Part shown: piece after piece, positions 6,862 through 14,399 of the stretch
Layout of the letters: the number at the start of each line of letters is the position of its first letter
Numbering within the stretch: position 1 is the stretch's first letter
Assembly: GCA_905213905.1 (NCBI GenBank)
Contig: CAJMKD010000035.1
Location: 1 to 22,802, forward strand
Reading direction: 5' to 3'
Length of the DNA stretch: 22,802 bases
Origin: an uncultured Sutterella sp.
Lineage (GTDB): Bacteria; Pseudomonadota; Gammaproteobacteria; Burkholderiales; Burkholderiaceae_F
The notes under the pieces: generated by a model
What the model was told of the DNA's origin: nothing
Databases searched by the model: none
What the model saw: the letters and a program-made list of their open reading frames with translations, nothing else
Translations under genes and position numbers: made by a program

Positions 6862-9105
6862 ATGCCCGCACCGTCTCTCTCTACGTCCCGTCCCATGATG
6901 CCTTTCGAAAGAAAAAGAATCCTGAAAATGCTGTCGACAACTGCGTGTTTGGCAGTTGCTCAAGCTCTTGCTGCACCTGTTTATGCCGCGAATACGGCGG
7001 ACGAGCCGGATTCGCAGGAAGCAGAGTCAGCCGAAGCCGCTTACGAACAAGATGTAGAGTTGCAGCCGAGCTACGTGAGACCGGACTACGTCGAAATTGA
7101 ACGACTCCGCACTACGAAGGAAATCATTGTCCTTCCGAAGGAAGTAATCCGTGAACGGGGCAACCGCACCGTTTCGGATGCTCTTCAGAACGTCCCCGGC
7201 ATTTCCGTCGGCACGACGGGTGCAGGTGAAATCGACATCCGCGGTCAGGGAGCGGGCCAAGCCAATCGGAATATTCAGGTGCTCATTGACGGCGCGCCGA
7301 TCACGACGCTTGTCAACCATCCCATGTCGACGAATTACGATGTCGTACCTGTCGAGCAAATCGAGCGCATTGAAGTCATTCCGGGCGGCGGCAGCGTTCT
7401 CTACGGGTCCGGGGCTTCCGGCGGCATCGTCAACATCACGACGGATCTCCGAGCAATGGAGGATCCGAAGAATACGGCCAATGCCGAATGGAATTCGGAC
7501 GGCACCCGACTGAGCGCCAATGTCGGCGGTAAATTTTTCGACGATCGTTTTGCCTTCACGGCTTCGGCGTCTAAGCTGGATCGGGATCTTTGGTTCAACG
7601 ACACTTATCGCGATTCCGAATATTACTCGGCAGGGTTGCGCTTTAATGCCACAGACAAGCAAACCGTACTCCTTCGTGTCAGTCACCTCACGGAAGACTC
7701 GCAGTATGTCGGCAGCGTGACGCCCGATGTCATAGAAAAATACGGAAAAGACTACGTTCCCACCATCACGGAAACGATCGGCATGGATCCCGCAACAGGG
7801 GCGCCGATGCGACGGACCAGAACGACGTACCTTAATGGAGACCGCGATCTCACGACCGTCAATGCCACCTATTCCAACGACTTTTCAGAGCGCGTACATT
7901 TTTCGGGCGACCTTTTCTACACGGACGGCTTCTACACCAACATCGACTCCGGTGAAAATCAGCGCATGGAGCATGACGGCTACGGCACTCGCATGAAGCT
8001 CGACCTCGGATACGGCGACGATTCCAATCTGCTCATCGGCTTCGACTACTCGAAACAAAAAGCCTCGCTCAATTACGACGGGAAAAAGCTCGGCAGTCCG
8101 ATGCTTAATCCCGACGGGACGTTCAACTACCTGCCGGAACCGTACAGCTTCAACTACGACCGCGAGCTGACGGCGCTCTATCTGCTCAACACCTATCGAA
8201 CCGGTTCTTTTGAATTCACGCAGGGCGCCCGCGGGGAACGCACCGACTGGACGTTCGACAAGAAAGGACAAAACATAGCAGGCGCATCAACATCCGAACG
8301 CTGGAACAGCGCCTTTGAACTTTCGGCCGCATGGCTTTATCGCGATACGGGGCGCATCTATGCACGGTACGAACGCGGATACACGACACCGGACGGGATC
8401 CAGATTTCGGATGAGCGCTACTACGGCACAAGCCGCGTGTACACGGAAACGGACGCCGATGACGAAACGTTCGACCTTTTTGAAATCGGCCTCAGAGATC
8501 AGTTCGCATTTACAACGGTCAGTCTGACGCTTTGGTACTCGGAAACCGACAACCAAATGGACCGCATCAAAATGCAGGGTGAGGGAAGCTTCTCCTTCTA
8601 CCGCGATACGCGAACAATGAATATTTACAAAACAAAGCGCTACGGAGCGGAAGTAGCTCTTTCGCAAAGATTCGGCAAACTCTCGCTCGAAGAGTCCTAC
8701 GCCTGAGTTCATGGAGCAACTGAATACAACGACAAGGGACGCGCACTTGTTGAAGGCGGCTCCGATTTTGTATCCAGCGGCCTGCAAGCGGTGCCGGAAC
8801 ATAAAGCGACCGTTTCCGCGACCTACGACTTTAACGACGACTTCTCCGCCAACGTGTCTTACCTCTATGTGGGCAGCTACAACAACTTCATGAAGGAAGA
8901 TCAGCGTGCCAACGGCGTCATGAAGTCTTATTCGACCGTTGATGCGTCGCTGCACTGGCACGTCAACAAGCATCTGGAACTGTACGGCGGCATCACGAAT
9001 CTGACCGACGAGGTCTATTACGAATACGTCATGCCGAGCTCCAACCAGTACGTAACGCCGGGACGCGAGCGTACATTCTTTGTCGGACTGCGTGGAACGT
9101 ATTGA
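6862..9105 (+). pseudogene. TonB-dependent outer-membrane receptor interrupted by in-frame TGA
   Basis: The frame runs from ATG 6862 (AAGGAG upstream) to TGA 8704-8706 (614 codons). It then continues in exactly the same frame to a natural stop at 9103-9105, with receptor homology throughout. A signal peptide (about 16-42) is followed by a plug domain (IDIRGQ, QVLIDGAPITTL, GGGSVLYGSGASGGIVNI) and a 22-strand-type barrel ending in FFVGLRGTY, the usual C-terminal aromatic strand. The paralogue at 9348 has SYSYTMG where this gene has SYA-stop-VHG, so one substitution (for example Trp TGG to TGA) explains the break. Without readthrough the product would lack the last barrel strands and should not assemble. 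The Fur box upstream suggests an iron-chelate receptor; the ligand is unknown. The separate open stretch 8791-9105 is its 3' part. Confidence 0.8.
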
Positions 9106-9119
9106 AGCCGCCGGGCTTC
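9104..9119 (+). terminator. Hairpin overlapping the receptor stop codon
   Basis: GAAGCC and GGCTTC form a 6-bp GC-rich stem around a 4-nt loop, starting inside the stop codon and followed by GTTTCCC. The T-run is short, so this is at best a weak terminator or mRNA 3'-end stabiliser between the two receptor genes. Confidence 0.35.
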
Positions 9120-9262
9120 GTTTCCCTGAGAGCGGCGCAGCGCACAAGCGGTGGCGGACCGCGTCAGAAAAGCGGCAGACAAAGTTCGCCCCAAACCTTG
9201 ACGCACGTGGAAGCCTATCGGCCCACCGGTCGGACGTTCTGCCGTAGGACACGCTGTCGAAC

Positions 9263-9319
9263 TTTACATTTATTTCCAAATGTAATATGCTCCGCAAACC
9301 TGTTTGAGAATCGTTCTCA
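9263..9319 (+). promoter_or_regulatory. Promoter with Fur box upstream of second TonB-dependent receptor
   Basis: TTTACA (9263-9268) and TATGCT (9286-9291) are separated by 17 bp. A 15-bp Fur site in 7-1-7 arrangement, TGAGAATCGTTCTCA, lies at 9305-9319 just after the expected start site. An 8-bp inverted repeat, TTACATTT/AAATGTAA with 6-bp spacing (9264-9285), spans the promoter core and could bind a second regulator. This promoter probably also drives exbB, exbD and tonB. Confidence 0.75.
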
Positions 9320-9347
9320 TACTCATACGCAAATAAAGCAGAGCATC

Positions 9348-11621
9348 ATGTTCACTATTCTCTCTTTAAGCGAGGCGGCGAACCTCGCTGTTCTCTCTGG
9401 AACCTTTCAAGGCGAATACCGGCCTGGAAAGCTCCGGCAGGCTGTTGCCGCCGCTCTTGCCGCCATGGTCCTCGGCGCAGGATCCATCCAGTGCGCGGCC
9501 GCGGAGCAAGCGAATGCCGCCGCCTCTGATGAGACTGTTGAAGAAGACGTCTTCGGGGAAGAAGATGCCGTCGAGCTGCAGGCAAGTTATGTTCGACCCG
9601 ACTACGTAGAAGTCGAGCGCCTGCGTGCGACGAAGGAAATCATCGTCATTCCCATATCTGAAATCCAGGAAAAAGGAAAGCGAACGATTTCGGATGTGCT
9701 TTCGAAAGTGCCGAGCGTATCGGTCGGTTCAACCGGCATGGGAGAAATCGACATCCGCGGTCAGGGTAGCGACCAAGCCACGCGCAATATTCAAGTGATG
9801 ATCGACGGCGCCCCTATCACGACGCTCGTCAATCATCCGGTGAACACCGACTACGACGTCGTACCGGTCGAGCAGATCGAGCGCATTGAAGTCATTCCGG
9901 GCGGCGGCAGCGTGCTTTACGGCTCGGGCGCCTCGGGCGGCATCATCAACATCACCACCAATCTGCGCTCAATGGAGGATCCGAAGAACACGGCGACCGT
10001 CGAGTGGAACAGCAAAGGCTACAGAACGAGCGCAAACCTCGGCGGCACTTTCGCGGACAACCGCTTTGCCTACGATTTCAGTGCGTCGCATCTTGAAAGC
10101 GACCTGTACTTTCGCGATACCTTCCGCGACTCGAATTATTTCTCGGGCGGGCTGCGCTGGAATCTGACCGACAAGCAAACGCTCGTTTTCCGAGCGAGCC
10201 GGCTAGAGGAAGATTCGCAGTTTGTCGGCAACGTCAGCATCGACAAGGTCAAGGCGGAAGGCGAGGAGTACCGGCCCGACTACAAGGACATCACGGTAGG
10301 TCTCGATGCCGAAGGACACAAGATCACGAAGCGCGTTCGCGATTATCTGAACGGAGATCGACGGCTCGATACGATCAACGTGAGTTACCTCAACGATCTC
10401 ACGGACGACTTTCGTCTTACGCTTGACGCCTTCTACAACAACGGCTACTTCAGCGGCGTCGACGATGAAAACAAAGTGATGGATCATGACGGTCACGGTA
10501 TCAAGGCCAAGGCCGACTGGGCCTACTCCGACATGGCATCGCTTCTGATCGGCGCGGACTACACCGTTCAAAAAGCGAGTCTCGCCTACGACAACTACAA
10601 GCTCGTAAGCTACAAAGACAAGACCTACAGGCGACAACCGCTTCACTACAACTACGAAAAAGACATCTATGCGCTCTACCTCCTCAATACGGTGAAATGG
10701 AGCGACTTCGAATTCACGCAGGGCGCCCGCCGCGAACTCACGCAGTGGAAGTTCGACAAAAACGACAGCACGGAAGGCGAAGGCAGCGGCACGTCGGACC
10801 GCTGGAACTGGGCTTTCGAACTCTCAGCCGCCTGGAACTACCGCGACACGGGACGCTTGTATGTTCGCTACGAACGCGGCTACACCGTGCCCGACGGTCT
10901 TCAGATCACGGACTCGGTGCCCGCGCCTGACGGGAGCGGAAAAATCATGAGCGCAACGAAGGCCGATGACGAGGAATTCGACTTGTACGAAATCGGCCTT
11001 CGCGATCAGCTCCCCTTTACGAGCGTCAGCATTACCGGCTGGATGTCCAATACGGACAACCAGATGAATCGCTTCCTTTATATCGACGACAACTGGGCGC
11101 TCAACCGACAGACGCTCAACTATCTCAAGAGCCGTCGCTGGGGGATTGATTTGTCCTTCGTTCAGACGATCGGAAGCCTCACGCTCGAAGAATCGTATTC
11201 CTACACGATGGGTCGCACGCGGTGCAACAGCGCAGAAGCATGCCGCTTCCTTGAAAGCCACAACGTCTCGATTGACTACGCCTCGAGCGGTCTGCAAAAG
11301 GTGCCCAAGCACAAAGCCTACGTTCGAGCCACCTACGACTTTACCGACAAGTTGTCCGCCACCGCCGAGTATGCGTATTTCGGCAGCTACAACAATTTCA
11401 TGAAAGACACGGACGACGCCAACGGCTGGGTCATCGACGACCATTCGCTCGTCGATCTCAGCATGCGGTGGGAAGCGAGCAAATACGTCACGGTCTACGG
11501 CGGCGTAACGAATCTCTTCAATGAAGAGTACTGGGACTATCAATCCGGAACGCCGGGAAGTTCGACCGTTATTCCGGGAGCCAAGCGCGCATTCTTCATC
11601 GGCCTGAAAGGCACCTACTGA
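9348..11621 (+). CDS. TonB-dependent outer-membrane receptor, intact paralogue
   Basis: This 757-residue receptor imports an iron chelate (ligand unknown) across the outer membrane using TonB energy. The plug domain carries TISDVLSKVPSVSV, EIDIRGQG and GGGSVLYGSGASGGIINI. The barrel ends with FFIGLKGTY, the C-terminal aromatic strand needed for BAM-dependent insertion. The ATG at 9348 is preferred because it follows the Fur-controlled promoter; the reading frame extends upstream, but that part overlaps the promoter. The resulting N-terminus is long (about 26 residues) before the hydrophobic core AVAAALAAMVLGAG and an AAA-type cleavage site, and the ribosome-binding site is weak. It is a close tandem paralogue of the interrupted gene at 6862, with strings of identical bases in the plug region. 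It is followed by exbB after 56 bp, probably in one operon. Confidence 0.93.
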   Translation: MFTILSLSEAANLAVLSGTFQGEYRPGKLRQAVAAALAAMVLGAGSIQCAAAEQANAAASDETVEEDVFGEEDAVELQASYVRPDYVEVERLRATKEIIVIPISEIQEKGKRTISDVLSKVPSVSVGSTGMGEIDIRGQGSDQATRNIQVMIDGAPITTLVNHPVNTDYDVVPVEQIERIEVIPGGGSVLYGSGASGGIINITTNLRSMEDPKNTATVEWNSKGYRTSANLGGTFADNRFAYDFSASHLESDLYFRDTFRDSNYFSGGLRWNLTDKQTLVFRASRLEEDSQFVGNVSIDKVKAEGEEYRPDYKDITVGLDAEGHKITKRVRDYLNGDRRLDTINVSYLNDLTDDFRLTLDAFYNNGYFSGVDDENKVMDHDGHGIKAKADWAYSDMASLLIGADYTVQKASLAYDNYKLVSYKDKTYRRQPLHYNYEKDIYALYLLNTVKWSDFEFTQGARRELTQWKFDKNDSTEGEGSGTSDRWNWAFELSAAWNYRDTGRLYVRYERGYTVPDGLQITDSVPAPDGSGKIMSATKADDEEFDLYEIGLRDQLPFTSVSITGWMSNTDNQMNRFLYIDDNWALNRQTLNYLKSRRWGIDLSFVQTIGSLTLEESYSYTMGRTRCNSAEACRFLESHNVSIDYASSGLQKVPKHKAYVRATYDFTDKLSATAEYAYFGSYNNFMKDTDDANGWVIDDHSLVDLSMRWEASKYVTVYGGVTNLFNEEYWDYQSGTPGSSTVIPGAKRAFFIGLKGTY

Positions 11622-11677
11622 TGCAGCCGATCTGCTGATCGAAGCCTGAACCACGATTAACCACTGCGCAGAAAATC

Positions 11678-12304
11678 ATGACCGACATCCTTCATTTGTT
11701 TGCCGCGGGCGGCCTCATCATGTATCCGATTCTTTTGGCGAGTGTTGCGGCGATCGCCATCGCAATCGAAAGACATCGCTACTACAAGCAGTCGAAGACG
11801 GATCTGGCGCTCATCGAGCGGGAGCTTCCGGCGCTGCTCACTTCGGCAGACTATGCGGCCGCGGAAGCGCTTTGCGTCAAGGCCAAAGGACTTGCGTCGG
11901 AAGTGCTGCGCGAAGGGATCGGCAAAATCAGGCTCGGGCTCGATCAGCGCGAGCTCCTTGAGGGGCAAGCGTCGCGCGCCGCCGCCAGCGTGCGCGAAAA
12001 TCTCAATTTCGTGAGCGCCATCGTGACACTTTCCCCGCTTCTGGGGCTGCTTGGCACCGTCACAGGCATGATCCGTTCCTTTGACGTGCTCTCCGTTGCC
12101 GAAGGCGAACCCTTCGCTATTACGGGGGGCGTGGCCGAAGCGCTTATAGCAACGGCATTCGGACTCTTCGTCGCTATTCTTGCGCTTGTCATACACGTGT
12201 GGCTTTCGCAGCGCGCCAATCGTCTCATTTCGGAGATCGAGTCTGCCTGCACGGTTTATCTTTCCTCACTCCCGAAGTGCGACACGAAAGGAGCTGCGTC
12301 ATGA
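11678..12304 (+). CDS. exbB: ExbB/TolQ-family proton-channel subunit
   Basis: The 208-residue inner-membrane protein belongs to the MotA/TolQ/ExbB family. It forms the pentameric stator that, with ExbD, uses the proton gradient to energise TonB. Three membrane segments are visible, at about 12-30, 109-131 and 155-177, with a cytoplasmic loop between the first and second. Family signatures include SPLLGLLGTVTGMI (119-132) and GGVAEALIATAFGL (150-163). The ribosome-binding site is weak. The gene lies 56 bp after the receptor and overlaps exbD by ATGA, so translation is coupled. TolQ is an alternative by sequence, but the downstream TonB and upstream receptors favour ExbB. Confidence 0.93.
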   Translation: MTDILHLFAAGGLIMYPILLASVAAIAIAIERHRYYKQSKTDLALIERELPALLTSADYAAAEALCVKAKGLASEVLREGIGKIRLGLDQRELLEGQASRAAASVRENLNFVSAIVTLSPLLGLLGTVTGMIRSFDVLSVAEGEPFAITGGVAEALIATAFGLFVAILALVIHVWLSQRANRLISEIESACTVYLSSLPKCDTKGAAS

Positions 12305-12723
12305 AGCTCTCTTCGCGTACCGTGGACGAAAAGCCGTCGATCATGATTGTGCCGATGATCGACATCATTTTCTTTCTGCTCGTCTTCTTCATGCTTTCGA
12401 TGCTGACGATGGTGACGCAAAAGACCATCGCGCTGCGCCTGCCGCAAACGACGGCAGCCAAAATCGACACGACGAAGACGATTCCCATCTCGGTCGATGA
12501 AAGCGGTGCGCTTTACTGGGAACGGGAGCGCATATCCGGCGACGAACTGCCTGCGAGGCTCGCCGCCGCAAAGTCGCAGGCCGGCGAAAACGAAAAGCTC
12601 ACGATCGTACTGCGCGGCGACGTCGCCGCACAGTACGGGCAAGTCGTCACGGTGCTCGACTTGGTTCGGCTTGCTGGCATCGATCGCGTTTCAATCGCTA
12701 CGGACGGGAAGTCGCAGCCATGA
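12301..12723 (+). CDS. exbD: ExbD/TolR-family energising subunit
   Basis: The 140-residue protein has a short cytoplasmic start, one membrane helix (about 18-38) and a periplasmic domain. Asp21, in VPMIDIIFFLLVFF, is the conserved proton-carrying aspartate of the family. The start at 12301 is fixed by the ATGA overlap with exbB; the frame is open further upstream, but that would overlap exbB heavily. It overlaps tonB by another ATGA at 12720-12723, the usual sign of stoichiometric co-translation of a membrane complex. It pairs with ExbB to power the two receptors upstream. Confidence 0.93.
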   Translation: MKLSSRTVDEKPSIMIVPMIDIIFFLLVFFMLSMLTMVTQKTIALRLPQTTAAKIDTTKTIPISVDESGALYWERERISGDELPARLAAAKSQAGENEKLTIVLRGDVAAQYGQVVTVLDLVRLAGIDRVSIATDGKSQP

Positions 12724-14111
12724 GCAAGCATGAACGCAAATGGCTCGGCGCCTGGGGTGGTTCGCTCCTGATTCATGCAGGCGTTGTCGGCATTGCGGCG
12801 CTTGTCGGACTCGTGATGAGCCCGACGAGCGGGGGCGGCGGTCTGATTACGGTCGAAATCGGCGGTCCCGGCGGCATGGCCGGCGGCCTTGGCGATCGGC
12901 AGCACGAGGGCCGCAAGGGCGACGGCGGCGCAAATGCTTCGGGCGCCGACGCGAGTGCCCCGGGGGAATCGGCCGAGGCGCCACCTCAGAGTGCGGCTCC
13001 TAAGATCGAGACCGGCGAAGAAGGCCTGGCGCCCAACAAAACGGCAGCGCCCCCCGCCGAGCCTGCGCCTGCTGCCGAGCCGCAAGAACCCGCTCCGTTG
13101 CCAATGGCGTCGACGGAGACTGCGCCGCAGGAAGCATCCGATGCAAGCACGGTTGGAGAACCGAACCCGCAGCCTGCCGCGCCGTCCGAAACAGAAGCGC
13201 CAGAAGAGCCGAAAGAGGATGCGGCTGCGCCGACGAACCATGAACCGCTGCAGGAAGAGAAACCTGCGGCCGCTCAAGAACACCTCCCCCAGCCTGAGGC
13301 CGTTAAAGAGGCGGTTCGCTCGGCCACAGACGATTCAACACAGAAGAAGCCGAAAGAAATTGCTGCGGAAAAACCCGCTGAAAAGACTTTGCCGGAAAAA
13401 AGAGAAGAAACTGTCCGGCCGAGGAAGAAAACGGCGGAAAAAATGCCGCCCAAGTCCCCTCTTGTTGCAGACGAAAGTATTTCGAAAAACCAAATTCCCG
13501 ACCAGAAACACGACAAAGCAAAGCCGCCGAAAACACAGCGCGAAAACCCGGCTCTCGATCGAAAGACGACAACCGATCCCAAGAGAACTGCCTTAGGAAG
13601 CGGCACCGGCACCGATAAGGGGCCGCAGGCGAAGAAAAAGGACGAAGGGGCGGCGGATGGCAAAAGCGTTCGGCAGGTCGGAGGCGCTGCCGGTGCTGCG
13701 GGTTCAAGCGGCTCGGCGTTCAGTCAGGGATCTGACGACGGATCCGGCCTTGGGAAAGGTCGAGGCGACCTTGTGGGTGACGGCGCATTTCGAGACAACG
13801 GCGACGGCACTTTTTCCGCTCGCGGGGGCGGCGGCTTCCGATATCGAATTCTTTATGAGGAACCGGCTCGCTACCCCAAGCAGGCGCGTACGCTCGGCTA
13901 CGACAAAAAGGTGGCCGTTCGCGTGCGATTCCTTGTCGGCGAATCGGGACACGTCGCAAAAACGATTGTTCTGACAAAGCGGATACCGAAGCTCGGTTTC
14001 GAAGAAGCTGCGCTCAGATCGATCGGGAAAATGGAGTTCGAACCCATTCGTCTCAACGGCAAGGCGATCAAGGTGTGGTTCGTTAAAACCATCCACTTTT
14101 CGCCTGGTTGA
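12720..14111 (+). CDS. tonB: TonB energy transducer, unusually long
   Basis: TonB spans the periplasm and pulls on the receptor plug. The N-terminal anchor (about 10-32) contains the SLLIHA element, in which Ser15 and His19 correspond to the conserved Ser/His face that contacts ExbB/ExbD. Residues about 35-370 are a low-complexity linker: Gly-rich first, then Pro/Ala/Glu-rich, then Lys/Glu-rich, then a Gly/Ser stretch. The C-terminal domain (about 385-463) begins with YPKQARTLGYDKKVAVRVRF and carries the usual FEEAALRSIGKMEFEP pattern. At 463 residues it is roughly twice the length of E. coli TonB, almost all of it linker, which implies a long periplasmic reach. It closes the iron-uptake operon. 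Confidence 0.9.
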   Translation: MSKHERKWLGAWGGSLLIHAGVVGIAALVGLVMSPTSGGGGLITVEIGGPGGMAGGLGDRQHEGRKGDGGANASGADASAPGESAEAPPQSAAPKIETGEEGLAPNKTAAPPAEPAPAAEPQEPAPLPMASTETAPQEASDASTVGEPNPQPAAPSETEAPEEPKEDAAAPTNHEPLQEEKPAAAQEHLPQPEAVKEAVRSATDDSTQKKPKEIAAEKPAEKTLPEKREETVRPRKKTAEKMPPKSPLVADESISKNQIPDQKHDKAKPPKTQRENPALDRKTTTDPKRTALGSGTGTDKGPQAKKKDEGAADGKSVRQVGGAAGAAGSSGSAFSQGSDDGSGLGKGRGDLVGDGAFRDNGDGTFSARGGGGFRYRILYEEPARYPKQARTLGYDKKVAVRVRFLVGESGHVAKTIVLTKRIPKLGFEEAALRSIGKMEFEPIRLNGKAIKVWFVKTIHFSPG

Positions 14112-14153
14112 CGCTGTATCGTCCGCCGTACGGATCGTTCATCTCACGCCAAA

Positions 14154-14209
14154 CGTGCCGTCTTTCGCCGGACGGTACGCCGTCAGTCGTTTGTGCCGTG
14201 AATGGCACA
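14154..14209 (+). terminator. Two hairpins after tonB, candidate operon end
   Basis: A 9-bp stem (14154-14162 with 14171-14179, one G-U pair, loop TTTCGCCG) is followed by a 6-bp stem, TGTGCC/GGCACA (14192-14209). The tail after the second is CTCCTGTTTGTGTTT, T-rich but broken. They end the tonB transcript plausibly before the next promoter at 14228, but are not textbook terminators. Confidence 0.4.
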
Positions 14210-14227
14210 CTCCTGTTTGTGTTTCGC

Positions 14228-14256
14228 TTGGAAAAACGTCTGATCAGCAATAAAAT
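14228..14256 (+). promoter_or_regulatory. Sigma70-type promoter for structured RNA and DUF262 genes
   Basis: TTGGAA (14228-14233) and TAAAAT (14251-14256) are separated by exactly 17 bp and match the consensus at 4/6 and 5/6 positions. Transcription would start near 14263, immediately before the first hairpin of the structured RNA. This is one of the best-looking promoters in the window. Confidence 0.65.
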
Positions 14257-14262
14257 GACTCA

Positions 14263-14385
14263 CGCGGAAGCTTGAAGCTTCCAACGATCGGCACGGGAGC
14301 GATTCCGTGCCGACTGGCCTAGAAGAATCTGCGGCGGAGGAAAAGGACCCGCGAAACCGCAGCACAGCTTCTAGGCCTTTCGTTT
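14263..14385 (+). ncRNA. Candidate structured RNA leader with three hairpins upstream of the DUF262 pair
   Basis: Three consecutive strong stems lie between the promoter and the first DUF262 gene. Stem 1 (14266-14282) is GGAAGCTT/AAGCTTCC around one base. Stem 2 (14288-14313) is a 9-bp GC-rich helix, TCGGCACGG/CCGTGCCGA, extendable by two pairs to a GCGA (GNRA) tetraloop. Stem 3 (14316-14377) closes with a 10-bp perfect helix, GGCCTAGAAG/CTTCTAGGCC, and contains a second helix, CTGCGG/CCGCAG (14329-14334 with 14357-14362), around a purine-rich loop. It ends in TTTCGTTT, so it may be a discrete small RNA or a 5' leader acting as attenuator. I match it to no known RNA family. No reverse transcriptase or nuclease gene that would mark a retron or omega RNA is adjacent. 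Confidence 0.55.
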
Positions 14386-14399
14386 ATCTGTTGCAAGCG

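Noticed and set aside
8704..8706. Selenocysteine or recoded TGA in the receptor.
   Set aside because: TGA is the normal stop of many genes here, the paralogue has no Cys at this position, and no SECIS-like hairpin was evident just downstream.
8287..9297. 336-codon minus-strand frame opposite the end of the first receptor.
   Set aside because: It spans a real receptor end, a hairpin and promoter DNA, and encodes no recognisable protein. The same applies to the 276-codon frame at 10824-11654.
9102..9347. Upstream extension of the second receptor to a TTG at 9102.
   Set aside because: It would translate through the promoter and Fur box and place the signal peptide deep inside the protein.
12889..13596. 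Arg-rich 235-codon frame inside tonB.
   Set aside because: It arises from reading the Pro/Ala/Glu/Lys-rich linker codons out of frame.
14263..14385. Retron msr-msd or omega RNA identity for the structured RNA.
   Set aside because: No reverse transcriptase, IscB or TnpB gene is adjacent. The IscB in the window is 8 kb away on the other strand, with its own 5' side outside the window.
14307..14399. GTG start extending the first DUF262 protein by 31 residues.
   Set aside because: The extension lies across the structured RNA stems and shows no DUF262-like sequence, and ATG 14400 gives a normal N-terminus.
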